From IMG/VR virus record IMGVR_UViG_3300030943_000113, positions 1 through 32,171 of that record: DNA of 32,171 nt; one strand, given 5' to 3'. The stretch comes from a virus. A model generated the notes under the pieces. It saw only the letters and a list, made by a program, of their open reading frames with translations, was not told where the DNA came from and did no database searches. Position 1 is the stretch's first letter. The number at the start of each line of letters is the position of its first letter. Both the position numbers and the translations under genes were made by a program. This document shows positions 15,971-23,683 of the stretch, in pieces.

Positions 15971-16248
15971 AATTCTATTTTATTTTTTCGTAAATATTCA
16001 AGTAAATCTTCTAAAGTAAAAACAAAACAATCACAGGAAAAGTGCCCTGGCCAGACTTGCATAAAGACAGTACCTTCAGGAACTCTTTTATCAAATAGTT
16101 GTCTCCAATGCCAACGGGCATACATATGATTTCCCTTTTGATAAATGAAAGGAGTGAAAGACTTTTTAGCTTCCGGTACTCCAGTCATCCATTTAAAGTA
16201 ATCATCCAGATCAGTACGAAAACCGATATAATTTTCCTTTGGTATCAT
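15967..16248 (-). CDS. Hypothetical aromatic-rich protein, 93 aa
   Basis: Starts MIPKENYIGFRTDLDDYFKW. Many Trp, Phe and Tyr residues, with two cysteines in FSCDCF. ATGA overlaps at both ends tie it into the same chain. No domain recognised. Confidence 0.68.
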   Translation of the reverse strand: MIPKENYIGFRTDLDDYFKWMTGVPEAKKSFTPFIYQKGNHMYARWHWRQLFDKRVPEGTVFMQVWPGHFSCDCFVFTLEDLLEYLRKNKIEL

Positions 16249-16424
16249 TTTGTAACGGGATGTAACATTTTGCTAAAATAATCCCTATCTAAAGGATGAC
16301 ATTCACAAAGTAATTCCCCATAACTCAACGATTTAAGAAATTCATCTGTCATAGTTCTGTTGTGACTACGAATGTGTTGATAGATAATTTCTTTTACTGA
16401 CTTTTCTTTTGCTTTTGTTTCCAT
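16245..16424 (-). CDS. Small hypothetical protein, 59 aa
   Basis: Found in the gap after the SNF2 gene. It starts METKAKEKSVKEIIYQHIRS, ends HPVTK, and its TGA overlaps the next ATG (ATGA). Basic and helical, with Cys-x-Cys in the middle. The overlap supports translation. Confidence 0.7.
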   Translation of the reverse strand: METKAKEKSVKEIIYQHIRSHNRTMTDEFLKSLSYGELLCECHPLDRDYFSKMLHPVTK

Positions 16425-16444
16425 AATAATTGTTTTTAATTGGT

Positions 16445-18556
16445 TTATAAATACTCTTTCATTAATTCTGCTAATAAACTTGTTTCATCGGTTTTAGTTC
16501 CATCTAATACTGCATCTAATACTTTCCGTTTGGAATCAATTAGTCGTGCAATCTTTTCTTCAATCGTACCTACGGCAAGAAGAAAGTAAATGGTAACACT
16601 ATCCTTCTGTCCAATCCTGTGGCAACGATCTTCTGCCTGACTGACAAGTGATGGTGTCCATGGAAGTTCTAAGAATACTACATCACTTGCAGCTGTCAAA
16701 GTAAGTCCTTGTCCTGCAGCCTGAATGTTCCCTACAAATAATCTTACTTTAGGGTTATCTTGGAAAGCATCTACATTCTTATTTCTTTGTTCCATAGATG
16801 TAGAACCATCCACTTTTACGGATATATTAGGAAAAGCCTCCATAATAGCATCTATAACAAACTTGTGAACTCCAAATACAACTAACTTTTTGTCCGTTTC
16901 AAGGAACTCTGTAATCCAGTCTATTGCCGCAACGAGTTTGCCTCTTACAGCAATTTGTTTTAATCCTTCGATCTCAGCAAGTACTGCGGCATTGGATGCA
17001 CGTTCCGCTGCAGCTATTCCCTTAGTTCCTTTGACATAAGCAATAAAATCCCGTTCAGCTACATCATAATCTTTTTGATTATTTAATTCCATCGGGACAA
17101 AGGACTTCAGTTTATCCGGCAAATCTTTAAGTACATCCTTTTTTAATCTACGTATCATAAAGGAATTTACTAATATCCGGTGGAGTTCATCGGTATTAGT
17201 AGCACCGTTAAAATCCCAACCAAAACCGTTATACTTTGCACCACAAAATTTATTAGTATATTCCTTAAAATTTGGAATAGCAGAAGCATTAATAATACTT
17301 AATGCATTATAAATTTCAATAGGTCGATTTAGTATTGGTGTACCCGACAGTCCTATAACGTGAGGAATGCCCTTTGCGAGCTGTTTAGCTGCCTTAGTTC
17401 TTTTTGCCGAACTATTCTTCAACGCATGAACTTCATCAAATATAAGTACCTTGTAACTCTTTGCTTTAAGGGTAGGTAGCCAAGCCGAAAGTATATCATA
17501 ATTGATTATAGTAATATCACCTTCATTGTACATTTTAAAAGGTTTTGTTCCACTGATAACTAAACAGTTTGGTTTAGTCATCCACTTTTCAGCTTCATAA
17601 AGCCAATTTAATTTTAAGGATGCTGGAACAACGATAACTGCCGGACGTAATTCAGGATGCAGTTGTAACCATCCTAATGCTTGTATGGTTTTTCCTAATC
17701 CCATTTCATCGGCAATTAATGCTCTACCTTGCTTTTTATCCAAGAAAGAAACACCTATACCTTGAAACGGGAATAGATCTCCTTTCAGACCAGGGATTAT
17801 CATAGGTTTTAGATTTTCTACTTTTACGGCATTTTCCGGTTTAGATTGCTCATAGATAGATTCAAGTTCCGGTGCTAATCGAAATCCCCAATCCTTTAGG
17901 ATTTGTAGTGTATTAATCTTAATAGGACTTGTCCAACATCGCTGTTCAGGTACATACCTTCTGTCAGGTAATGTTTTGATTTTGGCAATATCTTCCATAT
18001 CATATGGAAATACAATCCGGATTAGGTTATTATTATTTGCACCCTTACTTTCCATTACCTCACAAAATCGGGTTACTTTGACGGGTTTTACTTCTTTTAT
18101 CATATCTTTATTATTTACTTGTTCCGGTATAACATCAAATACTGTAATAGCATCTGGTTCACGTCTTTTAAGCATTGGATGATCCGTAGGAACTACAACG
18201 GTATCTATTGTATCAAAGGTTTGTTCTATTTGACTTTTAGGAACCCATGAATCAAATTTGATTTCTACCATAGCACCTTTAAGTCTTTCAATATTTTCTT
18301 TGGTATAACCTCCAATCATATTCCAATCGTGGAAGTGCTGTCCACATTCTGGACCAATACCTAACTCAACGGAAACTGGGTGAGTAAGGGTTCTACCACA
18401 AGCACAACACAATCCCATCTTTGTAGTTTCCATAGTACCATGACCGTACAAATATACGGCTTTTTGGGTTTCAAATAAAGGAACAGCCACGAAATAAATT
18501 AAGTGATTGTTATGCTTTGCGAAACCCGATTTTAATTGATACAGTTGAGTTTTCAT
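16445..18556 (-). CDS. SNF2-family helicase, SMARCAL1-like (HARP plus SWI2/SNF2 motor)
   Basis: 703 residues. An N-terminal zinc-finger-like unit (CCACGRTLTHP with GIGPEC, about 50-71) precedes a region at 160-230 that reads like the HARP annealing domain of SMARCAL1. The motor has Walker A DEMGLGKT (283-290), DEVH (374-377) and LSGTP. The second lobe has GQGLTLTAAS and CHRIGQ, hallmarks of SNF2 proteins. Relatives of this class anneal or remodel DNA at forks. Here it may restart or protect phage forks. Its ATG overlaps the stop of a 32-codon gene (ATGA). Confidence 0.9.
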   Translation of the reverse strand: MKTQLYQLKSGFAKHNNHLIYFVAVPLFETQKAVYLYGHGTMETTKMGLCCACGRTLTHPVSVELGIGPECGQHFHDWNMIGGYTKENIERLKGAMVEIKFDSWVPKSQIEQTFDTIDTVVVPTDHPMLKRREPDAITVFDVIPEQVNNKDMIKEVKPVKVTRFCEVMESKGANNNNLIRIVFPYDMEDIAKIKTLPDRRYVPEQRCWTSPIKINTLQILKDWGFRLAPELESIYEQSKPENAVKVENLKPMIIPGLKGDLFPFQGIGVSFLDKKQGRALIADEMGLGKTIQALGWLQLHPELRPAVIVVPASLKLNWLYEAEKWMTKPNCLVISGTKPFKMYNEGDITIINYDILSAWLPTLKAKSYKVLIFDEVHALKNSSAKRTKAAKQLAKGIPHVIGLSGTPILNRPIEIYNALSIINASAIPNFKEYTNKFCGAKYNGFGWDFNGATNTDELHRILVNSFMIRRLKKDVLKDLPDKLKSFVPMELNNQKDYDVAERDFIAYVKGTKGIAAAERASNAAVLAEIEGLKQIAVRGKLVAAIDWITEFLETDKKLVVFGVHKFVIDAIMEAFPNISVKVDGSTSMEQRNKNVDAFQDNPKVRLFVGNIQAAGQGLTLTAASDVVFLELPWTPSLVSQAEDRCHRIGQKDSVTIYFLLAVGTIEEKIARLIDSKRKVLDAVLDGTKTDETSLLAELMKEYL

Positions 18557-18651
18557 TTCATCGGAATAAAGTAATCACAAAACGCAAATAAAATAAACAT
18601 CAGGATAGCAGCTATTACTACTATCAAAATAAATCTAAATATCTTTTTCAT
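18553..18651 (-). CDS. Tiny membrane protein, 32 aa
   Basis: MKKIFRFILIVVIAAILMF and onward: a basic start and one hydrophobic helix covering nearly the whole protein, ending FIPMK. The TGA overlaps the ATG of the SNF2 gene, and the start overlaps the upstream gene by 17 bases. Could be a membrane peptide or a coupling leader for the helicase gene. Confidence 0.6.
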   Translation of the reverse strand: MKKIFRFILIVVIAAILMFILFAFCDYFIPMK

Positions 18652-18871
18652 CTTGTTCTTTTTTATAAAGTTTAATACATTCAGGACAGCCTACATCTTT
18701 AACTCCTTCAATTGCTACCCAATTGCTTGATAGCATTGGTTTACCACACATGGTCTTACCGTATTCCGGTGTACCATAGGTATTTGTTTTTGCAATGTGA
18801 GCAGTCTTACTCCAAACATTACCCCTTCCACCAAATAAATGGTGTGTTTCATCTAAATAATGTAGTCCCAT
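18635..18871 (-). CDS. Hypothetical protein with HxxxxC-x2-C site, 78 aa
   Basis: Starts MGLHYLDETHHLFGGRG at the ATG preceded by the AAAACTTACAAAATT leader. A GTG 12 codons earlier is rejected because it would translate through that leader and the hairpin. Late CGK and GCPEC cysteines suggest a small zinc site. No family recognised. Confidence 0.68.
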   Translation of the reverse strand: MGLHYLDETHHLFGGRGNVWSKTAHIAKTNTYGTPEYGKTMCGKPMLSSNWVAIEGVKDVGCPECIKLYKKEQDEKDI

Positions 18872-18941
18872 AATTTTGTAAGTTTTAAATTGATTAAGAC
18901 GCTTCACAGCGTTTCGGGTATTGAACCCTCATCGGTTAATC
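18872..18941 (-). promoter_or_regulatory. Leader module: two small hairpins plus AAACTTACAA leader
   Basis: On the minus strand, GGGT-ACCC (18916-18928) and a 5-bp ACGCT/AGCGT hairpin with a GUGA tetraloop (18899-18912) are followed by the leader at 18876-18888 just before the ATG. The same order of hairpin, hairpin, leader recurs at 20.4, 21.7, 23.2 and 24.0 kb. Not a tRNA: only a T-arm-like piece is present. Confidence 0.55.
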
Positions 18942-19316
18942 TTATCTTGATTCCCTTGTAAGGGTGACACTATCCTTTAGAACTACGTCCAACGCATAAA
19001 TATCCCCTTTCTGTTGCTTGTAAACTTTAGTAACCAACCGGATTACTTTTAGCTGATCTAATTGGGATAAACTTGATACCAATTTGATTAACTTGTATTC
19101 ATCCAATTTAAGATACTCACGAACTACTTTGGGAGTTTCTTTTATATGGGAAACAACTTTTTCTAATTCTACGAAGTTTAGTGACGGACAAAATGGGCAA
19201 CAATCATTTGCAATCTTTCGTCCCATTCTATCTGTTTCGTATGTAATCCCAGGTACTTCAAATACTCTTAGGCACATTTTGCACCTATATTTTCCTTCTT
19301 GCTTTAAGTCTTTCAT
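18942..19316 (-). CDS. Zinc-ribbon protein, 124 aa
   Basis: The N-terminal half has CKMCL and CCPFCP pairs around a beta ribbon, like a rubredoxin-type zinc site. The C-terminal half is helical and rich in Leu, Val and Lys. It starts in an ATGA overlap with the first of two paralogous genes upstream. It may be a regulator or an RNA-binding protein; the target is unknown. Confidence 0.72.
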   Translation of the reverse strand: MKDLKQEGKYRCKMCLRVFEVPGITYETDRMGRKIANDCCPFCPSLNFVELEKVVSHIKETPKVVREYLKLDEYKLIKLVSSLSQLDQLKVIRLVTKVYKQQKGDIYALDVVLKDSVTLTRESR

Positions 19317-19573
19317 TTCTTTGTTCTTTTCATAGGTAAATACAATTCAAAATCAACCGCCCGAAACCATTCCCCGTCACGTACAAGGGTACTTTGATCA
19401 CTTAGTAAATATACATCCCCTAAATTGGTATTAACGTACATAAAAGGTTGGTGAAACTTTTTTGCCAGTGCCCAACGCTTAGAGTTTTCTAATCCTTGAA
19501 GGATTCCTTTACCTTTAGCTGTTTTAGCATGAGGAACTACTTTCATACCAACGGCAACATCTTTGTCTTTCAT
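19313..19573 (-). CDS. GMKVVPH-family small protein, copy 1 (86 aa)
   Basis: Starts MKDKDVAVGMKVVPHAKTAKG and ends with a basic tail. It shares GMKVVPHxKTAxG, a central Trp-x-x-Ala-Lys and a FELY-type end with the adjacent 82-aa gene, so the two arose by tandem duplication. The opening looks like a small SH3-like barrel (V-x-V-G-M-K-V). Preceded by the AAACTTACAA leader (19577-19587). Confidence 0.75.
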   Translation of the reverse strand: MKDKDVAVGMKVVPHAKTAKGKGILQGLENSKRWALAKKFHQPFMYVNTNLGDVYLLSDQSTLVRDGEWFRAVDFELYLPMKRTKK

Positions 19574-19585
19574 CTTTTGTAAGTT

Positions 19586-19834
19586 TTAAATGTAAGGTTC
19601 AAAATCATTTGCAAGAAAATAATCACCACCACTTGGATTATCTTCATTAGAAAAATGTAATACAAATTCCTTATAATTTCCATCTGCAGGAATATGAATA
19701 ACATATAAATAAGGCTGTTTAATAGCTTTTGCACAATTCCATACAACGGATTTATCTAATCCTAATTTTCTACCTTGGGCAGTTTTAGAATGTGGAACAA
19801 CCTTCATCCCAAAATTAACATCTCTATAATCCAT
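19586..19834 (-). CDS. GMKVVPH-family small protein, copy 2 (82 aa)
   Basis: Starts MDYRDVNFGMKVVPHSKTAQG. Paralogue of the neighbouring 86-aa gene, with a longer beta-rich second half and without its basic tail. Leader at 19837-19848. Retention of both copies suggests distinct roles, which the sequence does not reveal. Confidence 0.75.
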   Translation of the reverse strand: MDYRDVNFGMKVVPHSKTAQGRKLGLDKSVVWNCAKAIKQPYLYVIHIPADGNYKEFVLHFSNEDNPSGGDYFLANDFEPYI

Positions 19835-19846
19835 CTTTGTAAGTTT

Positions 19847-20014
19847 TTAACCTTGGTGAACAATTACATTATCGAATACTCTGACGAGTTTCCATCGAAT
19901 ATTATTTTCCCGACACCAATTAATGTAGGCATGGTAGTTGGGGTCCAAAGTACTGTTAAATGTTTCACAATACTTTTCTTTCCCATTCGGGAATATTTTA
20001 TAGAATTTATACAT
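19847..20014 (-). CDS. Small hypothetical protein, 55 aa
   Basis: Starts MYKFYKIFPNGKEKYCETFN, aromatic and basic. Its TAA stop lies inside the leader of the next gene (the TTAA of that motif), and its own start follows another leader copy (20017-20027). That fit on both sides is good evidence for translation. Confidence 0.72.
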   Translation of the reverse strand: MYKFYKIFPNGKEKYCETFNSTLDPNYHAYINWCRENNIRWKLVRVFDNVIVHQG

Positions 20015-20025
20015 GGTTGTAAGTT

Positions 20026-20421
20026 TTAAATATAATCAGATAAACAACCCATTGGATCTTCATCCATTTCATGTTCTTCCCCCAACCGGATAGGTTCATT
20101 TGTTTTATTGAATTTGTAAATCAAATGAAACATTCCTTTATGCCTTTTCCAAGTACGTAGTTCTATGTTATCAATATATAAATCTATGAACGGTTCTTTA
20201 TGGGTATGACTAACAGTACTAATTTGAATTTCATTACCCCAACAGGATTTGATTTCTACAACATATTTTCTTTTACCGATGCAGAATTTTTTAAATCCTC
20301 CTGACCAACTTGTAGCATCAAAAGCTTTATTAGCTACCCCACGTTCTGTAACGGGGATTCTATCAATTAAGTCTTTTACTAACTTAATGATAAACGGATT
20401 TGTTAATACTTTGATTTTCAT
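20026..20421 (-). CDS. Hypothetical protein, 131 aa
   Basis: Starts MKIKVLTNPFIIKLVKDLID. An alpha-beta protein with an acidic tail (EEHEMDEDP). It is preceded by the leader at 20424-20434 and a hairpin module. No family recognised. Confidence 0.7.
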   Translation of the reverse strand: MKIKVLTNPFIIKLVKDLIDRIPVTERGVANKAFDATSWSGGFKKFCIGKRKYVVEIKSCWGNEIQISTVSHTHKEPFIDLYIDNIELRTWKRHKGMFHLIYKFNKTNEPIRLGEEHEMDEDPMGCLSDYI

Positions 20422-20485
20422 TTTTGTAAGTTTAAATTGGAAGGAACATCCTTCACTGGGGAAACCCCCTACAATTTACTGTAGG
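20422..20485 (-). promoter_or_regulatory. Hairpin module plus leader
   Basis: Three inverted repeats in a row on the minus strand: CCTACA/TGTAGG (20468-20485, overlapping the last codons of the upstream gene), GGGG/CCCC (20458-20468) and GAAGGA/TCCTTC (20440-20454), then the leader and ATG. The GGAACATCC text matches the module at 21.66 kb. Could terminate, attenuate or protect mRNA. Confidence 0.6.
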
Positions 20486-20744
20486 AGGCTGTATTTTTTA
20501 ACATTTGTTTTACAGAATCACCTATGATGTCTAAATCTTCATCATATAATCCTTTTTTAAAGTCACGAACCAAACTTTTAAAGTATGGTCCAGTAGAAGT
20601 ATCTATTCGACTTGCTTTTGCTTGTCGTAATTCCAATTCGGTAAACTTAATCCACGTTTGAAGTTCTGTTACAAAATCATAGATTTTCACCGCAGGTTTC
20701 TTTTTCCTGATTATTTCCGGTTCTTTTTTCTTAGTCCTTTCCAT
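20469..20744 (-). CDS. Hypothetical basic protein, 91 aa
   Basis: Starts MERTKKKEPEIIRKKKPAVK at the ATG; an upstream TTG is ignored. The N-terminus is very Lys-rich, followed by a helical domain (YDFVTELQTWIKFTELELR). It could bind nucleic acid. It overlaps the preceding gene by 14 bases. Confidence 0.68.
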   Translation of the reverse strand: MERTKKKEPEIIRKKKPAVKIYDFVTELQTWIKFTELELRQAKASRIDTSTGPYFKSLVRDFKKGLYDEDLDIIGDSVKQMLKNTASYSKL

Positions 20745-20904
20745 TTCTCGCAAATATTAAAGTTGAATATTCAATACAGTATTTGACATATGCCGTAAGT
20801 ATTTCCATTCCTTTGAATTGGAATGATGTAGCACCCTCTTTGCAGGCTTTCCTGTATTTAATTTTAAATGTAGCCATATCATTCAAGGATAGTTTATTTT
20901 CCAT
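20731..20904 (-). CDS. Small hypothetical protein, 57 aa
   Basis: Read in the gap after the DUF932-like gene. It starts MENKLSLNDMATFKIKYRKA, and its ATG shares one base with the upstream stop (TAATG). Helical, with two cysteines. The 14-base overlap with the next gene is similar to others here. Confidence 0.68.
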   Translation of the reverse strand: MENKLSLNDMATFKIKYRKACKEGATSFQFKGMEILTAYVKYCIEYSTLIFARNGKD

Positions 20905-21641
20905 TAATACATAACCTCCTCAGCTTCTGTTATTAATTCGGCTTCTGCCATGAAGAAATCGTGAGCTTTTACGTGGTCGGCAATCCACGTTGAATTGAAT
21001 CCTCCGATACTGTACGTTGTAAATTGGTAAAGTTCCCACATCGTTTGAGGTGCTCGGTAATCATGTGTAGGGTGTAACAATTCCCTCTTAATGATATTCA
21101 GTTGCGCAGAGGTAAGAAAGTCTTGTTCGATGAACATCCTGCCGACTAATTCAGCCTGATCCTTTTTTGATATCTGAATGCTTTTAAGGACATCCCGTTC
21201 ACCTTGTAATCCTTGAAATACTTCGCCGGAACTTTTTACCAACTCAGGGATAATCAGTGGACTGATCTCTTGCACATCGGATAAATGTTTGTGCGTAAAG
21301 TTTCCCATAGCCCGCATACTAATCATTCCGTTTGTACATACAAGAACCATAGCTCCCATAATGAATTTCAGTTTCATACTTTTGTCATAGGAATTTTCCC
21401 AAAGACACTGCATTTGCATTTCAGAATCTTCCAAACCTTTTAGAAGATATGTACCGGAAGCAACCTGTCCATGGCGAATACATTCGTATGATTCTCTTGC
21501 TACTTCAAACCCTGCTTTATGAATGCCTTCCAAGGATAAGTCAATCAACTGTTGATGACTTACAGGTTTGTAAGTAGCTGTTTGCTTTGGTATTTCAGCC
21601 AAAAGCAGTTGATCTTTTGTGATTAAATTATATTCTTTCAT
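20904..21641 (-). CDS. DUF932-like phage/plasmid protein, 245 aa
   Basis: Starts MKEYNLITKDQLLLAEIPKQ. The start is the ATG after a TTAAAATTTACGCA leader variant; a TTG 22 codons upstream would read through a hairpin. The central VCTNGMISMRAMG and the later TMWELYQFTTYS match landmarks of DUF932 proteins (an Asn-Gly strand and a Trp-x-x-Tyr/Phe-x-x-Thr helix), which are common on phages and plasmids and of unknown biochemical role. It is the largest protein of the early small-gene region. Confidence 0.75.
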   Translation of the reverse strand: MKEYNLITKDQLLLAEIPKQTATYKPVSHQQLIDLSLEGIHKAGFEVARESYECIRHGQVASGTYLLKGLEDSEMQMQCLWENSYDKSMKLKFIMGAMVLVCTNGMISMRAMGNFTHKHLSDVQEISPLIIPELVKSSGEVFQGLQGERDVLKSIQISKKDQAELVGRMFIEQDFLTSAQLNIIKRELLHPTHDYRAPQTMWELYQFTTYSIGGFNSTWIADHVKAHDFFMAEAELITEAEEVMY

Positions 21642-21704
21642 TGCGTAAATTTTAACAGGAACATCCCTGTACCAGTAAAACCCCCATTCTTGGTAGAATG
21701 GAGG
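21642..21704 (-). promoter_or_regulatory. Terminator-like hairpin, second hairpin and leader variant
   Basis: On the minus strand a 9-bp stem (21681-21704, loop of 6) has one G-U pair that would be C-A on the other strand. It is followed by TTTT and an ACAGG/CCTGT hairpin (21655-21670), then the leader variant. It belongs to the same repeated module family as those at 23.2 and 24.0 kb. Confidence 0.65.
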
Positions 21705-21749
21705 CAAAACTTAAGTAGATCAAAACTTACGGAAAATAGCTACTTGGTT

Positions 21750-22085
21750 TTAAATTTTCATAAAATCATTAAGGTTGTACCAAGTATCGTTATGATTAAA
21801 TTGAGCAATCATATTATCATCTTCCTCAGCATTTCCTTCAAAGTCGGGATCATCGTGATATTCAATTTCACATTCAGTAAGTTTGTCACTAACGGCACAA
21901 TCTGCCCAATCCGACCAAACAATAACAGAATCACCGCTATTACTTAAAATAAGAAGCATACCACCAAAATTACATTCGGTCATGAAAGCTTGAGCTTTAA
22001 AAGCATCAGGATAACCATTGCCGGAAAATTCTTCTTTGTACTGGTTTTCTAAATCCAATAATATTTCTTCACGTGTCTTTTTCAT
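21750..22085 (-). CDS. Hypothetical acidic protein, 111 aa
   Basis: Starts MKKTREEILLDLENQYKEEF. The C-terminal half is strongly acidic (DDPDFEGNAEEDDN). The middle FGGMLLILSNSGDSVIVW suggests a beta sheet. Leader at 22088-22098. An acidic early phage protein could be an inhibitor or DNA mimic; this is speculation. Confidence 0.7.
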   Translation of the reverse strand: MKKTREEILLDLENQYKEEFSGNGYPDAFKAQAFMTECNFGGMLLILSNSGDSVIVWSDWADCAVSDKLTECEIEYHDDPDFEGNAEEDDNMIAQFNHNDTWYNLNDFMKI

Positions 22086-22097
22086 CTTTGTAAGTTT

Positions 22098-22370
22098 TTA
22101 ATATTGACGGTTTAAATAATGTTCCTCTATAATATCCCTGTGATATACCAGTCTTGGAGTTTCTTCACTTGTCATGTAGGTGTAGTTGTAAACCGTATGT
22201 CGCATTGGATCTTTTACTAAAGTATTTCCTTTATTAATATTGAAGTTTGCTACTACACAAGCCTCAGCTCTTTTTTGTGTAGTAAAAATACCTACCACCT
22301 GAAAATGATTAAAATTGTTCTCAGGTAAGGCACTATCCGATTTTACGATAAATAATTTCTTATAGTTCAT
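22098..22370 (-). CDS. Hypothetical protein, 90 aa
   Basis: Starts MNYKKLFIVKSDSALPENNF; a small alpha-beta fold with several Tyr near the end. Leader at 22373-22383. The stop is immediately followed by the next leader, leaving 12 bases between the genes. Confidence 0.7.
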   Translation of the reverse strand: MNYKKLFIVKSDSALPENNFNHFQVVGIFTTQKRAEACVVANFNINKGNTLVKDPMRHTVYNYTYMTSEETPRLVYHRDIIEEHYLNRQY

Positions 22371-22387
22371 CTTTGTAAGTTTTTAAA

Positions 22388-22615
22388 TTAATCAATAGTC
22401 CAAAATTGCATTTCCTTTTCAGTAATGTACCCGTAATCATACATACCGTGTTTTACAGGAATCTGAAACCTTTGTGGTGTCCTTTTCCAAGTTTTAGTTT
22501 TACCATTCCTCCGGCAACGTAATCTTGAACCATCAGCATTTAATGCGGTGGTGCAATAGAAAGTGCTTACACCTTCCTGATTTTCTTTTGTGAGTGGAGT
22601 GAATCGTGTTTTCAT
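22388..22615 (-). CDS. Hypothetical basic protein, 75 aa
   Basis: Starts MKTRFTPLTKENQEGVSTFY and has a strongly basic centre (RLRCRRNGKTKTWKR), compatible with nucleic-acid binding. The leader is a variant, ATCCACAAAA. ATGA overlap with the gene upstream. Confidence 0.68.
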   Translation of the reverse strand: MKTRFTPLTKENQEGVSTFYCTTALNADGSRLRCRRNGKTKTWKRTPQRFQIPVKHGMYDYGYITEKEMQFWTID

Positions 22616-22770
22616 TTTTGTGGATTATAAATAACCATTGAACGTTTTGAATTTGGATAGGAGTTTACAACTCTTCTTGCTTCTTCAAGTGTCAGATTTT
22701 TTTCTAAAATCTTTTTGCGACCACTAACATAAAAGACTTTTGCTACGTAGTACAATTGTTGAGTTTCCAT
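22612..22770 (-). CDS. Small hypothetical protein, 52 aa
   Basis: Starts METQQLYYVAKVFYVSGRKK and ends with an ATGA overlap onto the next start. Basic and alpha-beta. Recognised by reading the gap; the overlap supports it. Confidence 0.7.
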   Translation of the reverse strand: METQQLYYVAKVFYVSGRKKILEKNLTLEEARRVVNSYPNSKRSMVIYNPQK

Positions 22771-22774
22771 AGTT

Positions 22775-23044
22775 TTATTTTATTGAGTGATAAAATTTTC
22801 TTGCTTTGGTAAGCTCATCAATTTGAAAAGATTCCCATATATCAAAACAACCATGAGTTGATTCATTATATGTTTTTCCTTTTGGGTAGATATTACCGGA
22901 ACGTACATGGAATACATGGTGTTCACAATAAATTTCCTTCCATCGGTGTTTGGTTTCCCTTCTTTGCACATAACCGCAACCAAGAGAATAAATACTAATA
23001 TCACCGTTTTTCAACGGTAATAATCTTTGTTCAGTTGTTTTCAT
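22775..23044 (-). CDS. Hypothetical protein, 89 aa
   Basis: Starts MKTTEQRLLPLKNGDISIYS. Rich in His, Trp and Cys (YCEHHVFHVRSG), perhaps metal-binding. This frame is preferred over an overlapping 74-codon frame because it starts next to the upstream gene and fills the gap. Four bases separate it from the next gene. Confidence 0.68.
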   Translation of the reverse strand: MKTTEQRLLPLKNGDISIYSLGCGYVQRRETKHRWKEIYCEHHVFHVRSGNIYPKGKTYNESTHGCFDIWESFQIDELTKARKFYHSIK

Positions 23045-23050
23045 GATTTT

Positions 23051-23149
23051 CTAATTTAGATTAGTTTCAAACAGAATACCGCAAGCAAAGTAAACATACG
23101 TAAATCCATCCACGTAATAAATCTGGAACCAGCAATTTGATGTTTTCAT
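23051..23149 (-). CDS. Tiny hydrophobic protein, 32 aa
   Basis: MKTSNCWFQIYYVDGFTYVY and onward, hydrophobic and aromatic. The ATG directly follows the leader (23151-23161). A longer frame starting upstream would run through a perfect 10-bp hairpin and is rejected. Very short, so confidence is moderate. Confidence 0.55.
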   Translation of the reverse strand: MKTSNCWFQIYYVDGFTYVYFACGILFETNLN

Positions 23150-23216
23150 TTTGTAAGTTTTAACAGGAACCATTCTCCTGATACCAACAAATCCTCCAAC
23201 CTGGGGAGGTTGGAGG
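23150..23216 (-). promoter_or_regulatory. Intergenic module: perfect hairpin, second hairpin, leader
   Basis: CCTCCAACCT and its exact complement (23193-23202, 23207-23216) flank a 4-base loop. Downstream on the minus strand follow CAGGA/TCCTG (23164-23180) and TTAAAACTTACAAA, then the ATG. Before the stem lies a GAAAATCGAAAATCAAA string shared with the module at 24.0 kb. Confidence 0.7.
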
Positions 23217-23237
23217 CATAAATTTGATTTTCGATTT

Positions 23238-23480
23238 TCATTTCCAATGCTTATACCGATATAAGCAATTGTTAAAATCCTCAATTACTGCTTTCAGGAA
23301 TAGCAGCATACATATTGCGGCAGTAGTGCCAAGTATCACAATAAAGATTGAATTTATTTCATATCCAAACCAAATGCTCCAAACAGAGAACCACTCCATT
23401 GCTACAAAAAATATAATTCCTACAAGAGTCATCGTGAAATGATCCAGGAATCTTTTAATCATCCGGTATATCTTTTTCAT
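23238..23480 (-). CDS. Membrane protein, 80 aa, two segments
   Basis: Starts MKKIYRMIKRFLDHFTMTLV. Two hydrophobic stretches (VGIIFFVAMEWF with its flank, and IFIVILGTTAAICMLLFL) are joined by a short aromatic loop, with basic residues at both ends. Both termini are probably cytoplasmic. First of three adjacent membrane genes. No lysis-gene signature. Confidence 0.68.
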   Translation of the reverse strand: MKKIYRMIKRFLDHFTMTLVGIIFFVAMEWFSVWSIWFGYEINSIFIVILGTTAAICMLLFLKAVIEDFNNCLYRYKHWK

Positions 23481-23481
23481 T

Positions 23482-23670
23482 TTATTTTAAATATAAGTTA
23501 CATAAACACAACATAAGAATACAGCTAAAAAGAATTGCAAATACGAATACGAACAATGTTTGCAGTCCGTCCATAGGATAGAAACAACTTATCCCATATG
23601 TTATGGAACCAGGAACAATAGCAGCATGTAATACTGCTATAAAAGTTGAATTTGAAAATAACTTTTTCAT
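23482..23670 (-). CDS. Membrane protein, 62 aa
   Basis: Starts MKKLFSNSTFIAVLHAAIVP at the ATG after a TTAAAATATTTACAAAA leader variant; 41 codons of in-frame upstream sequence are ignored. Two hydrophobic segments, the second FVFVFAILFSCILMLCLC. It ends one base before the next gene. Confidence 0.62.
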   Translation of the reverse strand: MKKLFSNSTFIAVLHAAIVPGSITYGISCFYPMDGLQTLFVFVFAILFSCILMLCLCNLYLK

Positions 23671-23683
23671 TTTTGTAAATATT

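Noticed and set aside
18911-18935. tRNA T-arm-like GGGTTCAATACCC
   Set aside because: No acceptor, anticodon or D arm can be built around it; it is a small hairpin of the leader module.
22780-23004. Alternative 74-codon frame overlapping the 89-aa gene
   Set aside because: Out of frame with the better positioned start at 23044 and lacking a leader or overlap.
23051-23284. Longer version of the 32-aa gene (and similarly 20904-21707 for the DUF932-like gene)
   Set aside because: The extra N-terminal codons come from hairpin and leader sequence, and the extension of the DUF932-like gene uses a TTG; the ATG after the leader is the better start.
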